A DNA stretch of 64,000 nt from Burkholderia sp. (GTDB lineage: Bacteria; Pseudomonadota; Gammaproteobacteria; Burkholderiales; Burkholderiaceae), in the NCBI GenBank assembly GCA_031253835.1, contig JAIRVP010000039.1, positions 62,001 to 126,000 of the forward strand, in the 5' to 3' direction. The notes under the pieces were generated by a model. It saw only the letters and a program-made list of their open reading frames with translations. It was not told the origin of the DNA and did not search any database. Shown piece by piece: positions 45,434 to 53,819 of this stretch; position 1 is the stretch's first letter; each line of letters opens with the position of its first letter. Made by a program: the position numbers and the translations under genes.

Positions 45434-46345
45434 ATGCTCGACATCCGCCAGCTTCAGTATTTCATCGCGGTCGCGGAAGAGGAACACGTCGGCCGCGCGG
45501 CCGAACGCCTGCACATCTCGCAATCGCCGCTCAGCCGCCAGATCGCGCAGCTCGAGGAAAAGCTCGGCCTGACGCTGTTCGAACGCAGCCAGCAGCGCAT
45601 TCGTCTGACGCGTGACGGGCGCACGTTCCTCAGCGAAACGCACGCGTTCCTGCGCCATGCGAACCGGCTCGAATCGCTCGCGCGCCGGCTCGGCCGCGGC
45701 GACGAAGGCGGCCTGTGCATCGGCTACCTCGAAACGGCCACGCACTCGGGCGTGCTGCCGCGCGCGCTGAAGACGCTGCGCGCCGAGCGTGCGTCCGTGC
45801 ACATCGCGCTGTACAACTATCAATCGGCCGCGCAGCTCGAAGGCTTGCGCGAGCGCAGCCTCGACATTGCGCTCGTCACCGAGCCGCCCGCGCCGGACGA
45901 TCCCGAACTCGATTCGATGATGGTGCTGAACGATCCGATGCTGCTCGCGATGCCCGACGGGCACCCGCTCGCGAAGAAGAAGACGCTCGTCGCCGACGAT
46001 CTCGCCGCGCAGGCGTGGATCGGCGTCACGCAGCAGGAAAGCGCGCCGCGTCACGGCGCGTTCGTCGCGGCCTGTGCGAAGGCCGGTTTCTCGCCGAACA
46101 TTTCGGTGGAGGCGTCCGAGCCGCTCGCGGCGCTCGGCCTCGTTGCCGCCGGGCTCGGCGTGACGATGATCCAGCAAAGCCTGCGGCACCAGGTGCCGGA
46201 AGGCGTCGTGCTGCGCGAGCTGCCGTGGTTCAGCTACCGCACGCCGCTGTGGGCCGCGTGGCACAAGGTCAACCTGCGGCCGCTGGTCGGCATCTTCCGC
46301 GAGATCCTGACCGGCGAGGAGGTCGTTGCGGCGGTCGGCAAGTAA
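45434..46345 (+). CDS. LysR-family regulator of the aldo/keto reductase
   Basis: A 303-residue LTTR. The helix-turn-helix is QLQYFIAVAEEEHVGRAAER then SQSPLSRQIAQLEEKLGLTL, the BenM/CatR-like type, with an effector domain containing GYLETATHSGVLPRALKTL. AAGG precedes ATG 45434. It is divergent from AKR copy 1, with the conserved block between them. Since copy 2 has the same block but no LysR beside it, this protein may control both. Confidence 0.9.
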   Translation: MLDIRQLQYFIAVAEEEHVGRAAERLHISQSPLSRQIAQLEEKLGLTLFERSQQRIRLTRDGRTFLSETHAFLRHANRLESLARRLGRGDEGGLCIGYLETATHSGVLPRALKTLRAERASVHIALYNYQSAAQLEGLRERSLDIALVTEPPAPDDPELDSMMVLNDPMLLAMPDGHPLAKKKTLVADDLAAQAWIGVTQQESAPRHGAFVAACAKAGFSPNISVEASEPLAALGLVAAGLGVTMIQQSLRHQVPEGVVLRELPWFSYRTPLWAAWHKVNLRPLVGIFREILTGEEVVAAVGK

Positions 46346-46357
46346 TGCGGTGAAAAC

Positions 46358-46387
46358 GCGGGGCGCCGTTGCAGCACGACGCCCCGC
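46358..46387. terminator. Hairpin between convergent lysR and dehydrogenase genes
   Basis: GCGGGGCG (46358-46365) and CGCCCCGC (46380-46387) form an 8-bp perfect stem with a 14-base loop. It lies between the ends of two convergent genes. Confidence 0.55.
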
Positions 46388-46405
46388 TTGCCGACTGCGC
46401 GAACC

Positions 46406-47989
46406 TTACTTCGCGAGCGTCACCTTCCCGTCGAGCAGGCGGTTGAGCGCCCACGGGTTGCTCGTGCGCAATGCGTCGGGCAGCAGCGCATCCGGCATGT
46501 CCTGATAGCTGACCGGGCGCAGGAAGCGACGAATCGCGAGACTGCCGACCGACGTCGAACGGCCGTCCGCCGTCGACGGATACGGGCCGCCGTGCACCAT
46601 CGCATGCGCGACCTCGACGCCGGTGCCGAAGCCGTTGACCAGCACGCGGCCCGCGCGCCGCTCCAGCGCCGGCAGGAACGTCCGCACATCCGCGTAATCG
46701 GCTTCGTCGATATGGATCGCCGTCGTCAGCTGCCCTTCCAGCGACTCGATCAGCGCGCGCATCGTCTTCAGGTCGGGGCAGCGGACGATCAGCGACGCCG
46801 CACCGAAAATTTCCTCGTGCAGCGCCTTCGTTTCACGGAACGCATCGGCGCTCGTCGAGAACAGCGCACCCTGCCCCTGGTTCGCGCCGGTCGGCGCATT
46901 CGCGCGTGCGACGGTCTGCACCTGCGGATGCTGCGCGAACGCGGTCACCGCGCGCTCGAACGCCTGGTGAATGCCCGGCGTGAGCATCGTCGCGGCCGGC
47001 GCCTGCGCAAGCCGCTCCGCCGCCGTCGCGATGAAGCGATCGAGTGCCGGCCCTTCCACCGCGAAGATCAGCCCCGGGTTCGTGCAGAACTGGCCGGCGC
47101 CGAGCGTCAACGACTGCACGAACGCGTGCGCGATCGCATTGCCGCGCTGTTCCAGCGCGTGCGGGAACAGCAGCACCGGGTTGATGCTGCTCATCTCCGC
47201 ATAGACGGGGATCGGTTCAGGCCGTGCGTTCGCGATCGCGATCAGATCGGTGCCCGCGTGACGCGACCCGGTAAAACCGACCGCCTTCACGCGGCGGTCG
47301 CGCACGAGCCCCTGGCCGATCTCGCGGCCGCTGCCGAACAGCAGCGAGAACGTGCCTTCCGGCATCCCGCAATCCTTCACGGCCTGCTGCACGGCCATCC
47401 CGACGAGTTCCGACGTGCCGGGGTGCGCCGAGTGCGCCTTCACGATCACCGGGCAGCCGGCCGCCAGCGCCGATGCGGTATCGCCGCCCGCGACCGAGAA
47501 CGCGAGCGGGAAGTTGCTCGCGCCGAATACCGCGACGGGGCCGAGGCCGATATGACGCAGGCGCAGGTCGGGGCGCGGCGCCGGCTGGCGCTCCGGCTGC
47601 GCCGGATCGATGCGCACCTCGAGGTAATCGCCCGCGCGCACCACGCCGGCGAACATGCGCAACTGGCCGACCGTGCGGCCGCGCTCGCCTTCGACGCGCG
47701 CACGCGGCAGGCCCGATTCGGCGACGCAGCGCTCGACGAGCACATCGCCGAGCGCGAGGATGTTGGCCGCGATCGCTTCGAGAAACCGGGCGCGCGCTTC
47801 CGGCGCCGTCTCGCGATATGCGTCAAAGGCCGCCCACGCCAGCGCGCACGCTTCGTCGAGATCGACGACGGTCGCGCCGCCGAAAGCCGGCTCCATGCGT
47901 TCGCCGCTTGCCGCGTCGATCGCGTACGTGACGCCGTGAGTGCCGCGTCGTGTCTGCTGACCGATCAGCAAGTTGCCTGCGATGTTCAT
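46406..47989 (-). CDS. Alpha-ketoglutarate semialdehyde (2,5-dioxovalerate) dehydrogenase-type enzyme
   Basis: A 527-residue aldehyde dehydrogenase of the KGSADH subgroup. Visible are [20 protein letters not shown] (about 152-171), [11 protein letters not shown], the catalytic-glutamate segment [15 protein letters not shown] and the cysteine in [13 protein letters not shown]. These enzymes finish the conversion of hexarates, pentoses or hydroxyproline to 2-oxoglutarate. AGGAAACGG precedes ATG 47989; upstream in-frame starts have no site. It is divergent from a cyclase-family gene with a palindrome between them. Confidence 0.9.
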   Translation of the reverse strand: MNIAGNLLIGQQTRRGTHGVTYAIDAASGERMEPAFGGATVVDLDEACALAWAAFDAYRETAPEARARFLEAIAANILALGDVLVERCVAESGLPRARVEGERGRTVGQLRMFAGVVRAGDYLEVRIDPAQPERQPAPRPDLRLRHIGLGPVAVFGASNFPLAFSVAGGDTASALAAGCPVIVKAHSAHPGTSELVGMAVQQAVKDCGMPEGTFSLLFGSGREIGQGLVRDRRVKAVGFTGSRHAGTDLIAIANARPEPIPVYAEMSSINPVLLFPHALEQRGNAIAHAFVQSLTLGAGQFCTNPGLIFAVEGPALDRFIATAAERLAQAPAATMLTPGIHQAFERAVTAFAQHPQVQTVARANAPTGANQGQGALFSTSADAFRETKALHEEIFGAASLIVRCPDLKTMRALIESLEGQLTTAIHIDEADYADVRTFLPALERRAGRVLVNGFGTGVEVAHAMVHGGPYPSTADGRSTSVGSLAIRRFLRPVSYQDMPDALLPDALRTSNPWALNRLLDGKVTLAK

Positions 47990-48143
47990 TTCCGTTTCCT
48001 GTGTGAGTCGATCGACTGCGCACGCGATATTCCGGCGTGCGTATGAATGCGTTGGCGACGACACGAATGCGACGTCGACACGAATGACCACGATGGTTTC
48101 AAAACCGCCCGGCCCGCGTCAATACTTCGCGCATGACAGCTTT

Positions 48144-48157
48144 TCATAGCGCTATGA
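48144..48157. promoter_or_regulatory. Perfect 14-bp palindrome between dehydrogenase and cyclase genes
   Basis: TCATAGCGCTATGA is fully self-complementary. It lies in the 306-bp divergent region 47990-48295, which holds no gene, 155 bp from the dehydrogenase start and 139 bp from the cyclase start. A T-N11-A form fits a LysR or IclR operator. Confidence 0.5.
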
Positions 48158-48295
48158 GTCGCTCTCAATACCGGATGCGCGGCGCGATCTTCATACTGGC
48201 CCTGCGTCGCGCCGCACCGGGCGCGCCCGTCCGACCCGAATGCCCGCGCGTCAAACTGCCCGGGGTTCGCGTCGGCCATAACGATGGAGACGAAC

Positions 48296-49264
48296 ATGTG
48301 TGTGCAGAAACCGGCCGACGGCCCGGACGTCAAGCGCCTGCTCGAGGGCCTGCCGACCAACTGGGGCAAGTGGGGGCCTGACGATGAAGTCGGCGCGCTG
48401 AACTATCTGCAGGCCGAGCAGGTGATGCGCGGCATCGGCGCCGTGCGCCAGGGCCGCACCTTCACGCTGCAGGTCGATATCGGCCACGCGAAGGGCGAGC
48501 CGCTGTTTCCGGGGCGGCGCCCGTCGATGCGGATGAACGTGCTCGACAAGGGCCACTTCCTCGCGGGCAAGGCGCACTTCGACGGCAACGTCGAATACGC
48601 GGACGACGTGATCTTCATGCACGTGCAGGGCTCGACGCAGTGCGATGCGCTCGGGCACGTGTGGTACGACGATACGCTGTGGAACGGCTATGACGCGCTG
48701 AGCACGGTCGGCGGCCTCGATCGCGCGAGCATCCTGCCGATCGCCGAGCGCGGCATCGCCGGCCGCGCGGTGCTGATCGACATCGCGCGCCATCGCAACA
48801 AGCGCGTGCTCGACAAGGGCGAGACGTTCGATCACCACGACCTGCTCGAAGCGGCGCGCGCGCAGAACGTGACGATCGAGCCGCGCGACATCCTGCTGAT
48901 CCGCACCGGCTGGATCGGGTCGTTCTACGAGCGCGACGAGGCCGAGTTTTATCGCGACTACATCGAGCCGGGGCTCACGTTCAGCCGCGAACTCGTCGAG
49001 TGGTTCCGCGAGATGGAAATCCCGAACCTCGTCACCGATACGATGGGCAACGAGGTCACCGTCGACCCGGCATCGGGCGTGATGATCCCGCTGCACAACG
49101 CGCTGATGCGCAATCTCGGCGTCGTGTTCACCGAAGTCGTGCTGCTCGACGCGCTCGCGGAAGATTGCGCGCGCGACGGCCAGTGGCAGTTCCTGTACAC
49201 GGCCGCGCCGCTGAAGATCGTCGGCGGCACCGGCGCGCCGGTCAATCCGCTCGTAATCAAGTAA
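48296..49264 (+). CDS. Cyclase-family (kynurenine formamidase-like) metal hydrolase
   Basis: A 322-residue protein of PF04199. The metal-site segment is FMHVQGSTQCDALGHVWYD (about 107-125). It keeps the first His, the Asp and the last His of HxGTHxDxPxH, but has Gln in place of the second His, as in the STQxD subgroup. Relatives hydrolyse amides or lactones such as N-formylkynurenine or isatin. GGAGACGAAC precedes ATG 48296. It converges on an SDR gene at a strong hairpin. The substrate is unknown. Confidence 0.83.
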   Translation: MCVQKPADGPDVKRLLEGLPTNWGKWGPDDEVGALNYLQAEQVMRGIGAVRQGRTFTLQVDIGHAKGEPLFPGRRPSMRMNVLDKGHFLAGKAHFDGNVEYADDVIFMHVQGSTQCDALGHVWYDDTLWNGYDALSTVGGLDRASILPIAERGIAGRAVLIDIARHRNKRVLDKGETFDHHDLLEAARAQNVTIEPRDILLIRTGWIGSFYERDEAEFYRDYIEPGLTFSRELVEWFREMEIPNLVTDTMGNEVTVDPASGVMIPLHNALMRNLGVVFTEVVLLDALAEDCARDGQWQFLYTAAPLKIVGGTGAPVNPLVIK

Positions 49265-49279
49265 CACGCTTGAAGCCCT

Positions 49280-49306
49280 GCCCGGCGCGCGTCGTGCGCG
49301 CCGGGC
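49280..49306. terminator. Bidirectional hairpin terminator
   Basis: GCCCGGCGCGC and GCGCGCCGGGC form a perfect 11-bp stem with a GTCGT loop between the convergent cyclase and SDR genes. Confidence 0.7.
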
Positions 49307-49330
49307 GTTCGACTGCCGCCGTGCCGGGAA

Positions 49331-50119
49331 TCAGAACGTGCCCGGATACGCGCCGCCGTCCAGCAGCACGTTCTGCCCCGTCAGATAGCCCGCGTGCGCG
49401 CTGCACAGGAATGCGCAGACCGCCCCGAACTCGCCGGCCGTACCGAAACGCCCGGCCGGCACATTCCGGCGCTTCGCTTCACGCGTCGCTTCGTAGTCCG
49501 TCCCTTCCGCCTGCGCCGACGCTTCGGTCGCCTTCTTCAGGCGGTCGGTGTCGAACAGCCCCGGCAGCAGGTTGTTGATCGTCACGTTGCGCGCCGCGAT
49601 GCGCTTCTGCCGCGCGATGCCCGCGACGAAGCCGGTCAGGCCCGTACGTGCGCCGTTCGACAAGCCGAGCACGTCGATCGGCGCCTTCACCGCGCTCGAC
49701 GTGATGTTGACGATGCGCCCGAAGCCGCGCTCGGTCATCCCATCGACGGTCGCCTTGATCAGCTCGATCGCCGTCAGCATGTTCGCGTCGAGCGCGGCGA
49801 TCCAGTCGTCGCGCGTCCACTCGCGGAAGTCGCCCGGCGGCGGGCCGCCCGCGTTGTTCACGAGGATGTCGATGTGCGGCGCGGCCGCGAGCGCCGCCGC
49901 ACGGCCCGCGCTCGTCGTGATGTCGCCGGCGACCGCCACCACCGTGACGGCCGGATTGAGTTCGCGCAGTTCGCGCGCGGTCGCCTCGAGTGCGTCGCTG
50001 CCGCGCGCCGTGATCACGACGTTCACGCCTTCGGCGACAAGCGCCTGCGCGCAACCCTTGCCCAGCCCCTTGCTGGCCGCGCAGACCAGCGCCCAACGGC
50101 CTTCGATGTTCAGATCCAT
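49331..50119 (-). CDS. Atypical short-chain dehydrogenase/reductase lacking Tyr-x3-Lys
   Basis: A 262-residue classical-length SDR. The cofactor site is CAASKGLGKGCAQAL (13-27) and DILVNNAGGPPPG (84-96) is intact. Beyond SS(141-142), the usual catalytic Tyr-x3-Lys is replaced by S154 and R158 in GLSNGARTGL. This variant exists in a subgroup of bacterial SDRs, so it is probably functional but chemically different. GGAGCGAAGCAGAA precedes ATG 50119. It is divergent from a LysR gene. Confidence 0.87.
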   Translation of the reverse strand: MDLNIEGRWALVCAASKGLGKGCAQALVAEGVNVVITARGSDALEATARELRELNPAVTVVAVAGDITTSAGRAAALAAAPHIDILVNNAGGPPPGDFREWTRDDWIAALDANMLTAIELIKATVDGMTERGFGRIVNITSSAVKAPIDVLGLSNGARTGLTGFVAGIARQKRIAARNVTINNLLPGLFDTDRLKKATEASAQAEGTDYEATREAKRRNVPAGRFGTAGEFGAVCAFLCSAHAGYLTGQNVLLDGGAYPGTF

Positions 50120-50310
50120 TTCTGCTTCGCTCCAGGCATCAAGCACGTATCGTTCCTGCGTGACCGCAATCGACACGGCAATAAGTTCAAGTTATAGTGC
50201 GTGCGACCCGTTCCGCCGCACCCTCGCGGCCCATCGGTGCGCACATCCGAAGAAAATACTTAAAACAAGGCTCGACGCGCCAGCATAAAGAGACGCACCC
50301 GTCGCGGCAA

Positions 50311-50336
50311 TTGACAGGATGTGATACCGGTATAAC
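50311..50336 (+). promoter_or_regulatory. Candidate promoter/operator of the lysR gene
   Basis: TTGACA (50311-50316) is followed by ATACCGGTAT (50324-50333), a perfect 10-bp palindrome overlapping a TATAAC box. The 14-bp spacing is short for sigma-70, so the palindrome may be an operator, not part of an active promoter. It lies 15-40 bp before the lysR start. Confidence 0.35.
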
Positions 50337-50350
50337 TTTTTGTCACCCCC

Positions 50351-51298
50351 ATGACGCCGCCGCTTCACTCGATCATTTCCCGCCTCCACCTGAAGCAGCT
50401 GCGCCTGCTGATCGCGCTTGCCGACCAGGGCTCGCTGCTGAAGGCCGCGCAGCAGGTCGCGCTCACGCAGCCGGGCGCGAGCAAGGCGCTGCAGGAGATC
50501 GAGACGACCTTCGGCACGCCGCTGTTCAACCGCACCAATCGCGGGCTCGAACCGACCGAGGTCGGCGATTGCGTGATCCGCTATGCGCGGCTGATTCATA
50601 CCGACCTCGCGCACCTGCGCGAGGAAATCGTCGGCATCCTGCGCGGGCACGGCGGGCGCGTGAGCGTCGGCGTGATCATGGGCGCGGTGCCGCGGCTGAC
50701 CGACGCGATCTCGACGCTCGTCGCGCGCCATCCGGAGATGTCCGTCGAGATCGTCGAGGACACCAGCGAGGCGCTGCTGAGCGAAATCGACGCGGGCCGG
50801 CTCGACCTCGCGATCTGCCGCACGACGATCAGCCGCACGCCGCAGCTCTACGACAGCGTGAAGCTGCAGGACGAGACGCTCGCGGTCGTCGCGAACGTGC
50901 GCCATCCGCTGAAGGGCGCAAGGAAGCTCGCGCTGCGCGATCTCGCCGAGTACCGGTGGGTCGTGTATCGCGCGAACATGCCGATGCGGCTGCTGCTCGA
51001 ACGCGAATTCCTCGAGGCCGACATCCGCTTTCCGCCGCATCTGCTCGAAACCACGTCGGCGTTCGCGACGCTCGCGCTGCTGCAGGGCAATCCGTCGTTC
51101 GTCGCGCTCGTGTCGATCGATGTCGCCGAGTTCTTCGCGCGGCACGACATGACGCGCATCCTGCCGCTCAGGATCGGTTCGCGCAGCGAGCCTTACGAGC
51201 TCGTCACGCGCAAGGGTGCACCGATCTCGCCCGGCGCGCGGCTGCTGATCGACGAACTGCATGTCGACAGCGGCGGCGCGCCGGACGCGATGGACTAA
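50351..51298 (+). CDS. LysR-family regulator
   Basis: A 315-residue LTTR. The helix-turn-helix is LKQLRLLIALADQGSLLKAA then TQPGASKALQEIETTFGTPL. The segment GHGGRVSVGVIMGAVPRL matches the LysR at 40221, so the two are paralogues of one subfamily that often controls aromatic or sugar-acid catabolism. It is divergent from the SDR gene, its likely target. A hairpin follows the stop. Confidence 0.9.
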   Translation: MTPPLHSIISRLHLKQLRLLIALADQGSLLKAAQQVALTQPGASKALQEIETTFGTPLFNRTNRGLEPTEVGDCVIRYARLIHTDLAHLREEIVGILRGHGGRVSVGVIMGAVPRLTDAISTLVARHPEMSVEIVEDTSEALLSEIDAGRLDLAICRTTISRTPQLYDSVKLQDETLAVVANVRHPLKGARKLALRDLAEYRWVVYRANMPMRLLLEREFLEADIRFPPHLLETTSAFATLALLQGNPSFVALVSIDVAEFFARHDMTRILPLRIGSRSEPYELVTRKGAPISPGARLLIDELHVDSGGAPDAMD

Positions 51299-51357
51299 GC
51301 CAGGCAAACGTGCCAACGCCTGCGCCGCGGGCGTCAACCCGCGACGAAGGCGCTGAC

Positions 51358-51380
51358 GGCGCCCGATCTCGCCGGGCGCC
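51358..51380. terminator. Hairpin between convergent lysR and SRPBCC genes
   Basis: GGCGCCCG (51358-51365) and CGGGCGCC (51373-51380) form an 8-bp perfect stem with a 7-base loop between convergent genes. Confidence 0.6.
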
Positions 51381-51406
51381 TGCTCGCACGATGCGATGCG
51401 CTGCCG

Positions 51407-51823
51407 TCAGGCCGCCGCGAACCGCTTCGCCAGTTCCGCGAGGCCGTCTTCGTAGATGCCGCGGAACAGCTTGACGGTGTCGTCGTCGGTCGCGCCATGC
51501 GGCGTGAACGTGCCCGACCACTCGACGGTCGACGCGTTCGGGCCGTTTTCGCGCACGCGCAGCGTGGAGCGATAGTTCACGACCGGGAACGGTGCTTCGA
51601 GGATCGCGTACGTATAGCTGCGCGCCGCTTCGTCAAACGCGACCAGCCGCTCGACGATCGCCTCGCCGGCCGGGTTCGCGAGACGCCGCACGCGCCCGCC
51701 TTCGCTCAGCTCGCTGGCCGGAATGTACGACAGCCAGTCGGGCAGCGACCCGAAGCCGCCGATCAGTTGCCAGACGGTCTCGGCCGAAGCCGGGAGTTCG
51801 ATGCTTGCATTTGCCTGTGCCAT
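51407..51823 (-). CDS. SRPBCC-family (START-like) protein
   Basis: A 138-residue protein of the Bet v 1/START fold (polyketide cyclase 2 type): ASIELPASAETVWQLIGGFG (6-25), LPDWLSYIPASELSEGG and the C-terminal helix FRGIYEDGLAELAKRF. Such proteins bind small hydrophobic ligands. It lies 17 bp after AKR copy 2 on the same strand, so the two are probably cotranscribed; copy 1 has no such partner. Confidence 0.88.
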   Translation of the reverse strand: MAQANASIELPASAETVWQLIGGFGSLPDWLSYIPASELSEGGRVRRLANPAGEAIVERLVAFDEAARSYTYAILEAPFPVVNYRSTLRVRENGPNASTVEWSGTFTPHGATDDDTVKLFRGIYEDGLAELAKRFAAA

Positions 51824-51840
51824 GTCATCACCTTTGAGGA

Positions 51841-52860
51841 TTAACGATCGGTCGGCAGCGGCGCGTTGGCCGCAATCAGACCTTGTTCACGCATTTCGCG
51901 CCAGAAGTCGGCCGGAATCACCACGTTCAGCGCAGCCTGGTCTTCCGCGATCCGCTCCGGACGGCTCGCGCCCGGGATCACCGCGACGGTGGCCGGATGC
52001 GACATCGAGAACTGCAGCGCGGCGGCCTTGATCGGCACGTTGTAGCGCGTGGCGATCGCCTTGATCCGCTCGACCTTCGCGAGGATTTCCGGCGAAGCCT
52101 TCTGGTATTCGAAGTGCGTGCCGCCTGCGAGCACGCCCGAGCTGTACGGGCCGCCGACGACGATCCCGACGTTCTGCGCGGCCGCCGCCGGCATCACGCG
52201 TTGCAGCGCGCGCTCGTGATCGAGCAGCGTGTAGCGGCCGGCCAGCAGCATGCCGTCCGGTTGCGGTTCGGCGAGGTCGAGCACCAGTTCGACCGGTTCG
52301 ACGCGGTTCACGCCGAGGCCCCAGGCCTTGATCACGCCTTCTTCGCGCAGCTTGCTCAGCACGCGGAATGCGCCCTTGCGTGCCACTTCGAATTGCGCGA
52401 GCCATTCGTCGCCGTAGAAGTCCTGTGCAATGTCGTGCACCCAGACGATGTCGAGGCGGTCGGTGCGCAGGCGCTTCAGGCTGTCCTCGATCGAGCGCAG
52501 CGTCGCGTCGGCCGTGTAGTCGTTGACGATGCGGTTCGGCCGGCCATGTTCGAACAGGCCGCCCTTTTCGCCGAGATCGCGCGCCGACACGTCTTCGATT
52601 TCGTCGAGGATCACGCGGCCGACCTTCGTGCTCAGCACATATTCGTCACGCGGGTGGTTCGCCAGCGCGTCGCCGAGGCGGATTTCCGCGAGGCCGGCGC
52701 CGTAGAACGGGGCCGAATCGAAATAACGGATGCCGTGTTGCCATGCCGCTTCGACGGTGGCCGCGGCTTCCGCGTCGGGGATGTTGCGGAACATGTTGCC
52801 GAGCGGGGCAGTACCGAAACCAAGGATCTTGTTACCGGGCAGCTTGTCTTTGAGACTCAT
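51841..52860 (-). CDS. Aldo/keto reductase, aldose/pyridoxal dehydrogenase-like (copy 2)
   Basis: A 339-residue AKR with the same catalytic tetrad context as copy 1 at 44313: GIRYFDSAPFYGAG, LSTKVGR and VWVHDIAQ. Long runs are identical between the two proteins and the lengths match exactly, so they are recent paralogues about 6.5 kb apart. The upstream block is also copied. Differences are scattered, suggesting that both are under selection. It is followed by the SRPBCC gene. Confidence 0.9.
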   Translation of the reverse strand: MSLKDKLPGNKILGFGTAPLGNMFRNIPDAEAAATVEAAWQHGIRYFDSAPFYGAGLAEIRLGDALANHPRDEYVLSTKVGRVILDEIEDVSARDLGEKGGLFEHGRPNRIVNDYTADATLRSIEDSLKRLRTDRLDIVWVHDIAQDFYGDEWLAQFEVARKGAFRVLSKLREEGVIKAWGLGVNRVEPVELVLDLAEPQPDGMLLAGRYTLLDHERALQRVMPAAAAQNVGIVVGGPYSSGVLAGGTHFEYQKASPEILAKVERIKAIATRYNVPIKAAALQFSMSHPATVAVIPGASRPERIAEDQAALNVVIPADFWREMREQGLIAANAPLPTDR

Positions 52861-52892
52861 GATTTTCTCCAGGGAGTGAGGGAAAGCGAGTT

Positions 52893-52960
52893 CAGTCTAG
52901 GTAGGTGGGTTAAGTCTGTCCAAGACGGAATTCGACACACTTGAGTCCCGCGAGGTCTAA
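52893..52960. promoter_or_regulatory. Conserved AKR promoter block (copy 2)
   Basis: CAGTCTAGGT, 8 bp, TAAGTCTGTCCAAGAC, then AATTCG, ACTTGAGTC and GAGGTCT, aligned without gaps to copy 1 through most of its length. No LysR gene follows here; the next gene is DUF4148 at 53182. The block starts 33 bp upstream of AKR copy 2. Confidence 0.65.
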
Positions 52961-53181
52961 TTGGCCGGTTTGACGCCTGTTTCGACGACCGGCCCCGGCA
53001 CCTCGTTCCGGCGAGACGCCCGACCGGCAAGGCTGCCGACCGAATCAGCACCCGATTCGTGATTCCAGATCAAAAATCATTTGGGCCGGCGACCGTTTTT
53101 CCCGGGCGCAGCGATACCTATATTGACTGCACTCGCAACGACATCGACGTGGTTGCGGTTCACTCAACCTGATAGGTACCC

Positions 53182-53526
53182 ATGATGAAAACGCTGATCT
53201 CCTCCACGCTTGCCGCACTGATCCTTTCCGCACCGGCGCTGTCGTTCGCGCAACAGGCCGACCATCAACTGACCCGCGCCGAAGTGAAGGCCGAAATGGC
53301 CCGCCTCGCGGCCGTCGGCTACACCCCGGCAATGGATCACAACCAGTATCCGGTCGCGATCCTCGCCGCCGAAAAGCGCGTGCGTGAAAACGCCGTCGCA
53401 CAAGGTACGCCGGGCACCGCACCGGCCGCCGACACAACCGGTTACGGCAGCGAAGCCCGCACCACCAGCGAATCCGGCCGCGCGATGACGAGCAACGGCC
53501 GCGACTCGATCTATCGCGGTCATTGA
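53182..53526 (+). CDS. Exported DUF4148 protein
   Basis: A 114-residue small exported protein. The signal peptide (MMKTLISSTLAALILSAPAL, cleaved near SFA at about residue 23) is followed by the DUF4148 core QLTRAEVKAEMARLAAVGYT (29-48). The tail is low in complexity. This family is abundant in Burkholderia and related genera; its function is unknown. A long hairpin follows the gene. Confidence 0.93.
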   Translation: MMKTLISSTLAALILSAPALSFAQQADHQLTRAEVKAEMARLAAVGYTPAMDHNQYPVAILAAEKRVRENAVAQGTPGTAPAADTTGYGSEARTTSESGRAMTSNGRDSIYRGH

Positions 53527-53596
53527 GTCGCGTCGACGCGCCAGAGAGCACGCCTCCCGATACGCGCCACCGCTCGCCCCTCCCTTCCGCATGGCC

Positions 53597-53627
53597 GGCC
53601 CGAATCGCCTGAACAGGCATTCGGGCC
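53597..53627 (+). terminator. Hairpin downstream of the DUF4148 gene
   Basis: GGCCCGAAT and ATTCGGGCC pair around an inner GCCTG/CAGGC stem, giving 14 bp in two steps with a two-base (AA) turn. There is no long T run. Confidence 0.6.
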
Positions 53628-53819
53628 GCGCGTCGTCGCTGCATTTCCCCTCCTTCGCGCTGTTCCGCGAAACCGGCTCGCACGTCGTCACCGCACACGG
53701 TGATTCGTGACTGCGCAGTACAAGTTCTTATGCCGCTTCATCCGTTTATCCGCCGCGCGCCGCGCACGATACTGCGCACCATCCGGCGCCATGCGCCTCA
53801 CTCGACATTTCGCACGCAC

